From the NCBI RefSeq assembly GCF_025961225.1, contig NZ_JAOQNG010000010.1, forward strand, positions 1,876,001 to 1,940,000: DNA of 64,000 bases. The letters run 5' to 3'. Position 1 is the stretch's first letter. Each line of letters opens with the position of its first letter. Origin of the DNA: Azospirillum canadense. Its GTDB lineage: Bacteria > Pseudomonadota > Alphaproteobacteria > Azospirillales > Azospirillaceae. This document shows, in pieces, positions 49,388 to 58,042 of the stretch. The notes beneath the pieces are model-generated. The model ran no database searches and had not been told where the DNA came from. It was given only the letters and a program-made list of their open reading frames with translations. The position numbers were made by a program, and so were the translations under genes.

Positions 49388-50479
49388 TTACTTTCGCTGC
49401 GCCGACTGCGCGTAGATGTAGGCGTCGAAGGAGTTCTCGGCGACGCGGAACCACAGGCGCTCTTCCTCGCAGAAGGGCTTCCAGGCGTCGTAGACCTTCT
49501 TGAAGCGCGGGTTCTTGGCCGACAGCTCGTCGTACAGCTCGTAGGCGATCTTCTCGCAGGCCTGCATGACCTCGCGCGGGAAGGCGCGCAGCTGCACGCC
49601 GCTGGCGACAAGGCGCTTCAGAGCCGCCGCGTTGACCGTGTCGTACTTGGCGATCATCCAGGCGTTGGCCTCCCAGCAGGCCTGCTCCAGGATAACCTTG
49701 TAGGAGGCCGGCAGCTGCTCCCACGCCGTGATGTTGATCATCAGCGGGATCTGGGCGGAGCCCTCCCACCAGCCGGGGGCATAGTAGTATTTGGCGACCT
49801 TGTGGAAGCCCAGCTTCTCGTCGTCGTAGGGGCCGACGAACTCCGCCGCGTCGATGGTGCCGCGCTCCAGCGCCGGGTAGATGTCGCCGCCGCCCAGCTG
49901 CTGCGGGACGAGGCCCAGCTTGCCCATGATCGTGCCGGCCAAGCCGCCGACGCGCATCTTCAGGCCGCTCAGATCCTCGGTGGTCTTGATCTCCTTGCGG
50001 AACCAGCCGCCCATCTGGGCGGACGTGTTGCCGGCCGGGATGTTGTAAATGTTGTGTTCCTTGAACAGCTCCCGCATCAGCTCAAGCCCGCCGCCGTGCA
50101 TCATCCAGGCGATGTGCTGGCGCGTGTTCAGGCCGAAGGGCATGGCCGTGTCGAAGCAGAAAGTCGGGTCCTTGCCGATGTAGAAATAGGCCGCCGACTG
50201 GCCGCACTCGACGGTGCCGTTCTGCACGGCGTCCAGGACCTGGAGCGCTGGGACGATCTCGCCGGCCGCGAAGGTGCGGATCTGGAACTTGTTGTCGGTC
50301 GCGGCGGCGACGCGCCGCGCGATCAGCTCCACCGCGCCATAGATGGTGTCCAGGCTCTTCGGGTAGCTCGACGCCAGGCGCCACTTGATCTCCGGCTGGC
50401 TCTGCGCGATGGCCGGGGCCGCGACGGAAGTGGCGGCAAGGCCGACGCCCGCGCTGGTCAGAAAGGCACGACGTTTCAT
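49388..50479 (-). CDS. TRAP transporter substrate-binding protein, TakP-like
   Basis: A 363-residue periplasmic binding protein of the DctP family. The N-terminus MKRRAFLTSAGVGLAATSVA has a twin-arginine-like signal ending near PAIAQ. It closely follows TakP of Rhodobacter sphaeroides, a 2-oxo-acid binder: WRLASSYPKSLDTIYGAVEL, SAQMGGWFRKEI, LKMRVGGLAGTIM, PQQLGGGDIYPALERGTIDA and EFVGPYDDEKLGFHKVA. The TRAP membrane subunits (DctQ and DctM types) are not encoded nearby, so it is an orphan whose partners lie elsewhere. The intergenic palindromic element sits just downstream of its stop. Confidence 0.92.
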   Translation of the reverse strand: MKRRAFLTSAGVGLAATSVAAPAIAQSQPEIKWRLASSYPKSLDTIYGAVELIARRVAAATDNKFQIRTFAAGEIVPALQVLDAVQNGTVECGQSAAYFYIGKDPTFCFDTAMPFGLNTRQHIAWMMHGGGLELMRELFKEHNIYNIPAGNTSAQMGGWFRKEIKTTEDLSGLKMRVGGLAGTIMGKLGLVPQQLGGGDIYPALERGTIDAAEFVGPYDDEKLGFHKVAKYYYAPGWWEGSAQIPLMINITAWEQLPASYKVILEQACWEANAWMIAKYDTVNAAALKRLVASGVQLRAFPREVMQACEKIAYELYDELSAKNPRFKKVYDAWKPFCEEERLWFRVAENSFDAYIYAQSAQRK

Positions 50480-50681
50480 GGCAGGGGTGACTCCCGTCCC
50501 TTTTCATTCTGTTTATGGCGCGGGGTTTAGCCGAAAATGTCGCCGACCGCCACCCGCGAGGATGCAAGGCCGCCGTGCGCCCCCGAATGCGCCGTCTAAA
50601 GCAGCATTGTCTTGATCTTGCGCGCAAGCCATCATCCGCCCCGCCCACAATCAAACCATCAAAGAAGGGAAACGCACGGGC

Positions 50682-51197
50682 ATGGACGCGCAGGACCTGC
50701 GGGCGCTTCAGGCGCCGCTGAAGGACAAGTACAAGGAATCGCCGGACGCGGCGGTCGTCACCCTGAAGGCCAAGGGGGCGCTGGACGACAGCGGCATTGC
50801 CTGCAAGGTGGACACCGGCCGCGCGCTGGTGGAGGCCGGCCTGCACCCGGCGACCGGCGGGCCGGGCACCCAGGCCTGTTCCGGCGACATGCTGCTGGAG
50901 GCCTTGGTCGCCTGCGCCGGCGTGACGCTGAAGGCGGTCGCCACGGCGCTGGAGTTCAAGCTTCGCGGCGGCACCGTGTCGGCGGAAGGGGATCTCGACT
51001 TTCGCGGCACGCTGGGCGTGGCGAAGGACGCGCCGGTCGGCTTCCGGTCCATCCGCCTGCGCTTCGACCTGGACACCGATGAGCCCGCCGAGCGCATCGC
51101 CACCCTGACCAAGCTGACGGAGCGCTACTGCGTCGTCTACCAGACGCTGGCCAACCCGCCGCCGCTGGCGCTGGCGATCGAGACCTCGGCCGGGTGA
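50682..51197 (+). CDS. OsmC-family protein
   Basis: A 171-residue protein of the OsmC/Ohr family, which reduces organic hydroperoxides with a pair of Cys residues. Visible are GTQACSGDMLLEALVACAGV in the helical core, and LTERYCVVYQTLANPPPL at the C-terminal end. One Cys in LVACAGV and one in ERYCVVYQ occupy the usual family positions. It is monocistronic, divergent from the TRAP binding protein. Whether it is a peroxidase or has lost activity is uncertain. Confidence 0.88.
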   Translation: MDAQDLRALQAPLKDKYKESPDAAVVTLKAKGALDDSGIACKVDTGRALVEAGLHPATGGPGTQACSGDMLLEALVACAGVTLKAVATALEFKLRGGTVSAEGDLDFRGTLGVAKDAPVGFRSIRLRFDLDTDEPAERIATLTKLTERYCVVYQTLANPPPLALAIETSAG

Positions 51198-51254
51198 CTC
51201 GGGCCAGGTGATCCGGCTTCCGGCCCCGGCGCGGTTGGCGGGGCCGGTCGCCAA

Positions 51255-51887
51255 TCAGTCGTTCAGGAAGGGGTTGTAGAGCCGCTCCTCCCCGATGGTG
51301 GACATCGGGCCGTGGCCGGGGATGAAGGCGACGTCGTCGCCCAGCGGGAACAGCTTGGTGCGGATCGACTGGATCAGGTCGCCGTGGTTGCCCTTGGGGA
51401 AGTCGGTGCGGCCGATGGAGCCCTGGAACAGCACGTCGCCGACGATGGCGAGCTTGCTGGGCTTGTGCACGAACACAACGTGGCCCGGCGTGTGGCCCGG
51501 GCAGTGGTGGACGTCCAGCGTCAGGTTGCCGACGGTCACCGTGTCACCCTCGTCCAGCCAGCGGTCGGGGGTGAAGGCGCGGACCGGCGGGAAGCCGAAC
51601 ATCTGGCTTTGCATCGGCATGCCGTCGATCCAGAACTTGTCCTCCGGGTGCGGCCCCTCGATGGGCAGCTTCAGCTGGTCGGCGAGGTCGGCGACACCGC
51701 CGGCATGGTCGATGTGGCCGTGCGTGACCAGGATCTTCTCCAACGTCACGCCCTTCGATTCGGCGGCGCGCAGGACGCGCTCGATCTCCCCGCCCGGATC
51801 GACGGCCGCACCCTTCATCGTTTCGGGGCACCAGAGCACCGTGCAGTTCTGCTGGAACGGAGTGACCGGGACAATGATGGTCTGCAT
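51255..51887 (-). CDS. MBL-fold hydrolase, glyoxalase II-like (YcbL type)
   Basis: A 210-residue metallo-beta-lactamase-fold hydrolase. The metal-binding motif is LVTHGHIDHAGGVADLADQL, with further ligands in HHCPGHTPGHVVFVH, AIVGDVLFQGSIGRTDFPKG and FIPGHGPMSTIGEE. The short length, lacking the C-terminal helical domain of classical glyoxalase II, is that of the YcbL subgroup. It may hydrolyse S-lactoylglutathione or another thioester. AAGGA precedes the ATG at 51887 by six bases. It is divergent from the Rrf2 gene. Confidence 0.9.
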   Translation of the reverse strand: MQTIIVPVTPFQQNCTVLWCPETMKGAAVDPGGEIERVLRAAESKGVTLEKILVTHGHIDHAGGVADLADQLKLPIEGPHPEDKFWIDGMPMQSQMFGFPPVRAFTPDRWLDEGDTVTVGNLTLDVHHCPGHTPGHVVFVHKPSKLAIVGDVLFQGSIGRTDFPKGNHGDLIQSIRTKLFPLGDDVAFIPGHGPMSTIGEERLYNPFLND

Positions 51888-52046
51888 GCCGCGTCCTTCG
51901 CGAATCGGTGATAAATCGGGCTGGACCTTACGCGGCGACGTTGGGCGGGGCAAGATCCGGTACCATTTCCCGTACGGCGCGGCTATATGGGGTAAGGCTT
52001 CTCCATTTTCCTTTCCATGCCGCCGCCAGGAGCGGATCCGGACCGA

Positions 52047-52499
52047 ATGCTGTCGCAAAAAGCCAAATACGCCCTGCGCGCGCTGATCATGCTCGCCGAA
52101 CGGACCGACGATGAGTTGGTCCTGATCGCGGAGATCGCAGAGCGGGAGAACATCCCGCGCAAGTTCCTGGAAGCCATCCTGGTCGAACTGCGCAAGCACG
52201 GGCTGCTGTTCGCCAAGCGGGGCAAGAGCGGCGGCTACCGGCTGGCACGTCCGGCGGCGGAGATTTCCTTCGGCGAGGTGATCCGCCTGATCGACGGGCA
52301 TCTGGCGCCGATCCCCTGCGCCAGCAAGAACTCCTTCCGGCCCTGCGATGACTGCATCGATCCCGCCACCTGCTCGGTGCGCTGGCTGATGGTGCAGGTC
52401 CGCGACGCCACCGCGAACGTGCTCGACAACCAGTCGCTCGCCGACGCGCTGCGCCATCGGCAGGCCACCGGCGGGTTGCCGGTCAACTTCGACATTTGA
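52047..52499 (+). CDS. Rrf2-family transcriptional regulator
   Basis: A 150-residue regulator. The winged helix is MLSQKAKYALRALIMLAERT then IPRKFLEAILVELRKHGLL and the wing AKRGKSGGYRLARPA. A Cys-rich loop, CASKNSFRPCDDCIDPATCS, carries four Cys, which may bind an iron-sulfur cluster or act as a thiol sensor as in IscR or NsrR. The spacing is different from the IscR CX5CX7C pattern. The ATG at 52047 gives the normal Rrf2 start. The sulfate transporter operon lies 1.6 kb downstream, so a link to sulfur or iron-sulfur status is possible but unproven. Confidence 0.88.
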   Translation: MLSQKAKYALRALIMLAERTDDELVLIAEIAERENIPRKFLEAILVELRKHGLLFAKRGKSGGYRLARPAAEISFGEVIRLIDGHLAPIPCASKNSFRPCDDCIDPATCSVRWLMVQVRDATANVLDNQSLADALRHRQATGGLPVNFDI

Positions 52500-52508
52500 C
52501 GGGCGTGG

Positions 52509-52586
52509 TGTTGGGTTACGCCTGCGGCTGCACCCAACCTACGGCGCGAACCTCGTAGGTCGGGTGGAGCGAAGCGCAACCCGACA
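52509..52586. repeat. Second palindromic intergenic element
   Basis: Left arm TGTTGGGTTACGC onward (52509-52543) and right arm CGTAGGTCGGGTGGAGC onward (52554-52586) are imperfect inverted repeats with the same GTTGGGTT/ACCCAACC modules as the element at 49225-49376. It directly follows the Rrf2 stop and precedes the DUF1612-like gene end, in the usual place for such repeats. Confidence 0.75.
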
Positions 52587-52594
52587 TCATCCCC

Positions 52595-53758
52595 TCACGG
52601 CATCAGGTCCGTCGCCACGAAGACGCGGTCGAGCGCGCGGTTCGTCGCCTCCCGCACGATGCCGGCTTCCAGCAACTCGTCCACCAGAAGCTGCGCGCCG
52701 CGGAAGGTGCTGCCCAGGCGTTTCTGCACGCGGCGGACGGTGAAGGCCGGTTCCTCGAACAGGAAGTCCAGCACGTCCGGCAGGCGGGAGTTGCGGCGCT
52801 TCGACCCGACCCGCCGCCGCCAGCCCTCCGCCGTCTGGTCCAGCGCCAGGGCGCGCCGCCGCTCGCGCCGCGCGGTTTCCGCGACCGCGTCGGTCAGCCA
52901 CAGGCGCCAGGCCTCGTCGCGCCCGCGCGCGGCGATCCCGGCGGCGGTCCGCTCGGTCTGCAAGGCGACCGACATCGGCAGCCAGACATGCGGCGCCCGG
53001 CAGGTCCGCGCCACCGCAAGGGCGCCCATCAGCCGCGCCGCGGGCACGGCCCAGGTCGGGATGCGCAGGTCCGGCGCGGGGCGGAGCAGGTCGGCCAGCG
53101 TGCCGACCGCGCCGAGCATTCCCGGCTGCTGGCCGGCTACGTCGAGCCGCTGGAGCAGCGTGGCGGCGTCATCTTCGCGCTCCGGCGACAGGACCAGCCG
53201 GCCGGGGTCGCGCCCGGACACCTCCGCCTGAAGGCAGCGCCACAGCGCCTCCACCCAGCGCAGCGTCCAGGGCTGCGGCGCCTCGGCGCGCGGCGGCACC
53301 TCTCCATCGTCCGAGTCGCCGTCTTCGTCGTCCAGGCCAAGGCGATCGAGGCTCCCGGGGTCGGCCAGGCTGGCCTCCAGTTCCGCCACCGCCCGCCACG
53401 CGTCGGCCACGGCACCCGCGGCGGGGGCAGGGCGGGCCGTGTTCTGGTCATAGGCGGCGGGTGCCGTGATGACGCCCTGGGTGAACAGGGCGCCCTGCCA
53501 CAGGGCGCGGACTGATTGGGCCGCACCGCGTCCGGCGGTGGGGACGAGGTCGGTGTTGACGGTCGCCACCAGAAATTCGGTCGCATCCACCGCCACGCCG
53601 TCGAGGCGCGCCGCGGCGCAGGCTTCCCGCCGCGCCGCGTCGGCCCACAGCCGGCGTCGGCGCACCGGTTCCTCCACCACCTCCGCCAAGCGGCCGAGCG
53701 CGCGTTCGGCCTCCAGCAGGGCGGTCAGGAAAGCGGGGGAGAGGGCTGTCGGCGTCAT
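52595..53758 (-). CDS. DUF1612-type helix-turn-helix protein (Fic-related architecture)
   Basis: A 387-residue protein. The N-terminal domain is helical, with LTALLEAERALGRLAEVVEE and EACAAARLDGVAVDATEFLV, a pattern like the N-terminus of DUF1612/Fic-related proteins. A central acidic patch (LGLDDEDGDSDDGE) follows. The C-terminus carries LPDVLDFLFEEPAFTVRRVQ, then KRLGSTFRGAQLLVDELLEA, a winged helix-turn-helix of the type attached to DUF1612 proteins. No Fic HxFx(D/E)GNGR active site is visible. These proteins are best known from rhizobial plasmids and their role is not established. The ATG at 53758 gives a normal start. It is divergent from the sulfate operon. Confidence 0.68.
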   Translation of the reverse strand: MTPTALSPAFLTALLEAERALGRLAEVVEEPVRRRRLWADAARREACAAARLDGVAVDATEFLVATVNTDLVPTAGRGAAQSVRALWQGALFTQGVITAPAAYDQNTARPAPAAGAVADAWRAVAELEASLADPGSLDRLGLDDEDGDSDDGEVPPRAEAPQPWTLRWVEALWRCLQAEVSGRDPGRLVLSPEREDDAATLLQRLDVAGQQPGMLGAVGTLADLLRPAPDLRIPTWAVPAARLMGALAVARTCRAPHVWLPMSVALQTERTAAGIAARGRDEAWRLWLTDAVAETARRERRRALALDQTAEGWRRRVGSKRRNSRLPDVLDFLFEEPAFTVRRVQKRLGSTFRGAQLLVDELLEAGIVREATNRALDRVFVATDLMP

Positions 53759-53948
53759 GATGGTCGGCATCGGCGAGGGCGGGGCAGGCTCCTTGCATGA
53801 TACCGAAGCGAGGCTTCGCTACCAATAAGATCGGTCTGCCAAGATCGGTCTGCCAAGATCAGGCTGCGCGAACGGGGGCTTGTGTGAAATCGGCTTGCCT
53901 TGCGCGCGGCGTGGCAAAAAATGGCTTTGCGCCGTCTCGCCTGTTTTG

Positions 53949-53991
53949 GCAAACTCTACGGGAGATATAGAAAATATAACACAGAGTTTGC
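53949..53991. promoter_or_regulatory. Inverted repeat in the cysP promoter region
   Basis: GCAAACTCT (53949-53957) and AGAGTTTGC (53983-53991) are perfect 9-bp inverted arms around an AT-rich stretch, GGGAGATATAGAAAATATAA. It lies 89-131 bases before the sulfate-binding protein gene. The remaining 321-base spacer holds no gene. A regulator site or an RNA leader structure are both possible. Confidence 0.5.
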
Positions 53992-54079
53992 AGGTAAATA
54001 CTGTGGTATGAGGGCGCCTCCGTCGTCCGCCACACGCCGGTTTCCAACAGCCGGTCCGGTTCAACAGAGGGAGTGCGTC

Positions 54080-55105
54080 ATGCCGTTCCGTCACCGCCTG
54101 TCCGTCCTGGCCGCGGGCGCTCTCTTCGCCGTCCTGGGCATGACCCTGGGTGCGACCGCCGCCAAGGCGCAGAACACGCTGCTGAACGTCTCCTATGATC
54201 CGACGCGCGAATTCTACGTCGAGATCAACAAGGCCTTCGCCCAGAAATGGCAGAAGGACGGCGGCGGCAAGATCACCATCAAGCAGTCGCACGGCGGCTC
54301 GGGCAAGCAGGCGCGCTCGGTCATCGACGGGCTGGACGCCGACGTGGTCACGCTGGCGCTCGCCTACGACATCGACGCCATCGCCGACGCCGGGCTTCTG
54401 CCGAAGGACTGGATGGCGCGCCTGCCGGACAACAGCGCCCCCTACACCTCGACCATCGTGTTCCTGGTGCGCAAGGGCAACCCCAAGCAGATCAAGGACT
54501 GGAACGACCTGGTGAAGCCGGGCGTGGCGGTGGTCACGCCAAACCCGAAGACGTCCGGCGGCGCCCGCTGGAACTACCTGGGCGCCTGGGCCTACGCGCT
54601 GGCGCAGAACAACAACGACGAGGGCAAGGCCAAGGCCTTCGTGGGCGACCTGTTCAAGAACGTGCCGGTGCTGGACAGCGGCGCCCGCGGCGCCACGGTG
54701 ACCTTCACCCAGCGCGGCATCGGCGACGTCCTGCTCGCCTGGGAAAACGAGGCCTATCTGTCCTTGCAGGAGTTCGGCGCCGACAAGTTCGAGATCGTCG
54801 TGCCGTCCCTGTCGATCCTGGCCGAACCGTCGGTCGCGGTGGTCGACAGCGTGGTCGACCGCAAGGGCACGCGGAAGCTCGCCGAGGCGTATCTCCAGTT
54901 CCTCTACAGCCCGGAAGGGCAGGAAATTGCGGCGAAGAACTTCTATCGCCCTCGCCTGAAGGAACTGGCAACCCGGTATGCGGACCGCTTCGCCAATGTT
55001 AAGCTGGTGACCATCGACCAGTCCTTCGGCGGCTGGCGCAAGGCCCAGGAGACTCACTTCGCGGATGGCGGCGTCTTCGACCAGATCTATCAGAAGGGCC
55101 GCTGA
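54080..55105 (+). CDS. cysP: Sulfate ABC transporter, periplasmic binding protein
   Basis: A 341-residue binding protein, Sbp/CysP type. The signal peptide (about 1-31) ends at AAKAQ. Sulfate-site segments are QSHGGSGKQARSVIDGLDAD, NPKTSGGARWNYLGAWAYAL and RGIGDVLLAWENEAYLS. It captures sulfate or thiosulfate in the periplasm and passes it to CysT/CysW/CysA encoded next. The ATG at 54080 has GGGAG six bases before it; the longer open frame upstream is not protein-like. It is first in a four-gene operon behind an AT-rich promoter region. Confidence 0.95.
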   Translation: MPFRHRLSVLAAGALFAVLGMTLGATAAKAQNTLLNVSYDPTREFYVEINKAFAQKWQKDGGGKITIKQSHGGSGKQARSVIDGLDADVVTLALAYDIDAIADAGLLPKDWMARLPDNSAPYTSTIVFLVRKGNPKQIKDWNDLVKPGVAVVTPNPKTSGGARWNYLGAWAYALAQNNNDEGKAKAFVGDLFKNVPVLDSGARGATVTFTQRGIGDVLLAWENEAYLSLQEFGADKFEIVVPSLSILAEPSVAVVDSVVDRKGTRKLAEAYLQFLYSPEGQEIAAKNFYRPRLKELATRYADRFANVKLVTIDQSFGGWRKAQETHFADGGVFDQIYQKGR

Positions 55106-55108
55106 TCC

Positions 55109-55999
55109 GTGGTCGCGGCTTCCTCCACCGACGACGCCGCGCTCCCCTCATCGGGGGGCACGGTGTTGAGCGTCCTGAAGAAACCCAGCGTCATTCCCGG
55201 ATTCGGCCTGACGATGGGCTTCACCCTGGCCTATCTGGGGCTGATCGTGCTTCTGCCGCTGGCCGCGCTGGCGGTGAAGGCCGCCGGGCTCGGCTGGGCC
55301 GGATTCTGGAACGCGGTCCTGACCCCGCGCGTCCTGGCCGCCTTCGAGATCAGCTTCGGGCTGTCGCTGCTGGCCGCCGCGATCAACGCGGTGTTCGGCT
55401 TCGTCGTCGCCTGGGTGCTGGTCCGCTACCGCTTCCCCGGCGCCAAGATCGTGGACGCGCTGGTCGACCTGCCCTTCGCCCTGCCCACCGCGGTGGCCGG
55501 CATCGCGCTCAGCGCGCTGTACGCGCCGAACGGCTGGATCGGCCAGCTGCTGATGGACTGGTTCGGGCTGAAGGTCGCCTTCACCCCGCTGGGCATCGCG
55601 ATCGCGCTGACCTTCATCGGCCTGCCCTTCGTAGTGCGGACGGTGCAGCCGATCCTGCAGGACCTGCCGCCGGAGGAGGAGGAGGCCGCCGCCTCGTTGG
55701 GCGCCACACGCTGGCAGAGCTTCCGCCGAGTCGTCTTCCCGTCGCTGTTCCCGGCCCTGCTGACCGGCTTCGCGCTGGCCTTCGCCCGCGGGGTCGGCGA
55801 ATACGGGTCGGTCATCTTCATCGCCGGAAACATGCCCGGCGTGTCGGAGATCGTGCCCCTGCTGATCGTGATCAAGCTGGAGCAGTACGACTACGCCGGC
55901 GCCGCCGCCGTGGCGACGCTGATGCTGGCGGCGTCCTTCCTGCTGCTGCTGATCTTGAACCTCCTGCAAGCCTGGATGAGGTCGCGCCATGCTCGCTAA
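55109..55999 (+). CDS. cysT: Sulfate ABC transporter permease CysT
   Basis: A 296-residue permease with six membrane helices. The EAA-type loop is VQPILQDLPPEEEEAAASLG followed by ATRWQSFRRVVFPSLFPALL. GVGEYGSVIFIAGNMPGVSE after it is typical of CysT/CysU. It pairs with CysW to form the channel. It starts with a GTG three bases after cysP, and its end overlaps cysW by 11 bases. Confidence 0.95.
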   Translation: MVAASSTDDAALPSSGGTVLSVLKKPSVIPGFGLTMGFTLAYLGLIVLLPLAALAVKAAGLGWAGFWNAVLTPRVLAAFEISFGLSLLAAAINAVFGFVVAWVLVRYRFPGAKIVDALVDLPFALPTAVAGIALSALYAPNGWIGQLLMDWFGLKVAFTPLGIAIALTFIGLPFVVRTVQPILQDLPPEEEEAAASLGATRWQSFRRVVFPSLFPALLTGFALAFARGVGEYGSVIFIAGNMPGVSEIVPLLIVIKLEQYDYAGAAAVATLMLAASFLLLLILNLLQAWMRSRHAR

Positions 56000-56846
56000 G
56001 ACAAGCGGACAGCGTCCGGCGCTGGACGACCGCAGTTGGGTGCGCGGGCTGCTGATCCTGTCGGCGTTGGCCTTCCTTCTGCTGTTCCTGGTGCTGCCGC
56101 TGGTGTCCGTCTTCGTGGAGGCGTTCCGGCGCGGCGTCGGCGCCTATTGGGACGCGTTGATCGAGCCCGACGCGTTGTCGGCGATCCACCTGACGCTGAT
56201 CGTCGCGGCCATCGCCGTGCCGCTGAACCTGGTGTTCGGCGTCGCCGCGTCCTGGTGCATCTCCAAGTTCGACTTCCGCGGCAAGGGCCTGCTGATCACG
56301 CTGATCGACCTGCCCTTCTCCGTCTCGCCGGTCATCTCCGGCATCATCTACGTGCTGCTGTTCGGCCTGCACGGGGTGGTGGGGCCCTTCCTGAAGTCGC
56401 AAGGCATCCAGATCATCTTCGCGGTGCCGGGCCTCGTGCTCGCCACGATCTTCGTCACCTTCCCCTTCGTCGCGCGCGAGCTGATCCCCCTGATGCAGGA
56501 GCAGGGAACGGAGGAGGAGGAGGCCGCGCTGGTGCTGGGCGCCAGCGGCTGGCAGACCTTCTGGCGGGTGACGCTGCCCAACATCAAGTGGGGCCTGATG
56601 TACGGCGTCCTGCTGTGCAACGCCCGCGCGATGGGCGAGTTCGGGGCCGTGTCGGTCGTTTCCGGCCACATCCGGGGCGAAACCAACACGATGCCGCTGC
56701 ACGTCGAGATTCTCTACAACGAATACAACTTCGTCGCCGCCTTCTCGGTGGCCTCGGTGCTGGCCATGCTCGCCCTCGTCACGCTGGTGGCGAAGACGGC
56801 CCTGGAATGGCGCTTCGGGGCCGAGCTGGCCGCGACCCGGCATTGA
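55989..56846 (+). CDS. cysW: Sulfate ABC transporter permease CysW
   Basis: A 285-residue permease, second half of the channel. The N-terminal cytoplasmic part precedes VLPLVSVFVEAFRRGVGAYW; the coupling loop is IPLMQEQGTEEEEAALVLGA followed by SGWQTFWRVTLPNIKWGL. RAMGEFGAVSVVSGHIRGET is the CysW signature. Six helices are apparent. It overlaps cysT and lies 14 bases before cysA. Confidence 0.95.
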   Translation: MLAKTSGQRPALDDRSWVRGLLILSALAFLLLFLVLPLVSVFVEAFRRGVGAYWDALIEPDALSAIHLTLIVAAIAVPLNLVFGVAASWCISKFDFRGKGLLITLIDLPFSVSPVISGIIYVLLFGLHGVVGPFLKSQGIQIIFAVPGLVLATIFVTFPFVARELIPLMQEQGTEEEEAALVLGASGWQTFWRVTLPNIKWGLMYGVLLCNARAMGEFGAVSVVSGHIRGETNTMPLHVEILYNEYNFVAAFSVASVLAMLALVTLVAKTALEWRFGAELAATRH

Positions 56847-56860
56847 GGCGACGTCAGGCC

Positions 56861-57901
56861 ATGGCAATCCAAGTCTCCGGCATCACCAAGCAGTTCGGCC
56901 ACTACCGCGCGCTCGACCAAGTGGACCTGGAGGTCCGCTCGGGCGAGCTGCTGGCCCTGCTCGGCCCCTCCGGTTCGGGCAAGACGACGCTGCTGCGCAT
57001 CATGGCGGGGCTGGAAAGCGCCGACTCCGGCAGCCTCCAGCTGCACGGGGAGGAGGCGCTGGGCCTCAGCCCGCGGGAACGGCAGGTCGGCTTCGTTTTC
57101 CAGCACTACGCCCTGTTCCGCCACATGACGGTGTTCGACAACGTCGCCTTCGGCTTGAAGGTGCGCCCGCGGGCGCAGCGCTTCGGGCGGTCGGAGATCA
57201 AGCGCCGCGTCATGGAGCTGCTGGAACTGGTGCAGCTCGCCCATTTCGCCGACCGCTACCCGGCGCAGCTCTCGGGCGGCCAGAGGCAGCGCGTGGCACT
57301 GGCCCGCGCGCTGGCCATCGAGCCGAAGGTGCTGCTGCTCGACGAGCCGTTCGGCGCGCTCGACGCCAAGGTCCGCAAGGAGCTGCGGCGTTGGCTGCGC
57401 AAGCTGCACGACGACATCCACATCACCTCCGTCTTCGTCACCCACGACCAGGAGGAGGCGCTGGAGCTGGCCGACCGCGTCGTGGTGATGAGCCAGGGCC
57501 GCATCGAACAGGTGGGCAGCCCGGCCGACGTCTACGACCACCCGGCTTCGGCCTTCGTCTACGAATTCCTGGGCCAGGTGAACCGCTTCGACTGCACAGT
57601 GGCGGACGGTGTGGCGCGCGTCGCCAACGGCGCCTTGGCGATTCCGACGGAGAATGGGGTGCAGGGCGAGGCCATCGCCTACGTCCGCCCGCACGACCTC
57701 GGCCTCAGCCCCAGCGCGGGCGGCCCCGGCCGGGTGTCGGGCATCCATGTGGTCGGCCCCGACGCCCGGGTGGAGGTCGACCTCGCCGGCCTGACGCTGG
57801 AGGCGGAAATGGACCGCGAGCGGCTGTCCTTCCTCGGCCTGCGCCCCGGCGACCGCTGCGCCGTGCACATCGACCGCGCACGGGTGTTCCCGCGGCGGTG
57901 A
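56861..57901 (+). CDS. cysA: Sulfate ABC transporter ATPase CysA
   Basis: A 346-residue ATPase. Walker A is LLGPSGSGKTTLLRI, the Q-loop FQHYALFRHMTVFDN, the signature LSGGQRQRVALARAL, Walker B LLLDEPFGAL and the switch His in VFVTHDQEEALEL. The C-terminal part (about 235-346) is a TOBE-like domain (GEAIAYVRPHDLGLSP, GDRCAVHIDRARVFP). It is the last gene of cysPTWA; palindromic repeats follow within 35 bases. Confidence 0.96.
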   Translation: MAIQVSGITKQFGHYRALDQVDLEVRSGELLALLGPSGSGKTTLLRIMAGLESADSGSLQLHGEEALGLSPRERQVGFVFQHYALFRHMTVFDNVAFGLKVRPRAQRFGRSEIKRRVMELLELVQLAHFADRYPAQLSGGQRQRVALARALAIEPKVLLLDEPFGALDAKVRKELRRWLRKLHDDIHITSVFVTHDQEEALELADRVVVMSQGRIEQVGSPADVYDHPASAFVYEFLGQVNRFDCTVADGVARVANGALAIPTENGVQGEAIAYVRPHDLGLSPSAGGPGRVSGIHVVGPDARVEVDLAGLTLEAEMDRERLSFLGLRPGDRCAVHIDRARVFPRR

Positions 57902-57935
57902 GCGGGGAGGTGCGGGCGCCGGGCCCCCACCCTAA

Positions 57936-58013
57936 CCCTCCCCCATCTTCGACGGGGGAGGGGACTGCCGCCGTTCTACGACCAAAGCCCCTCCCCCCGC
58001 GAAGTGGGGGGAG
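57936..58013. repeat. Two GC-rich palindromes after cysA
   Basis: CCCTCCCCC (57936-57944) pairs with GGGGGAGGG (57954-57962) around an 8-9 base loop. CTCCCCCC (57991-57998) pairs with GGGGGGAG (58006-58013). Neither has a T-run. These are of the same general type as the hairpins at 17774-17796, 38233-38264 and 44243-44281. Confidence 0.65.
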
Positions 58014-58042
58014 CAACCGTGTTTTCTGGGAGGTGGTGAGTG

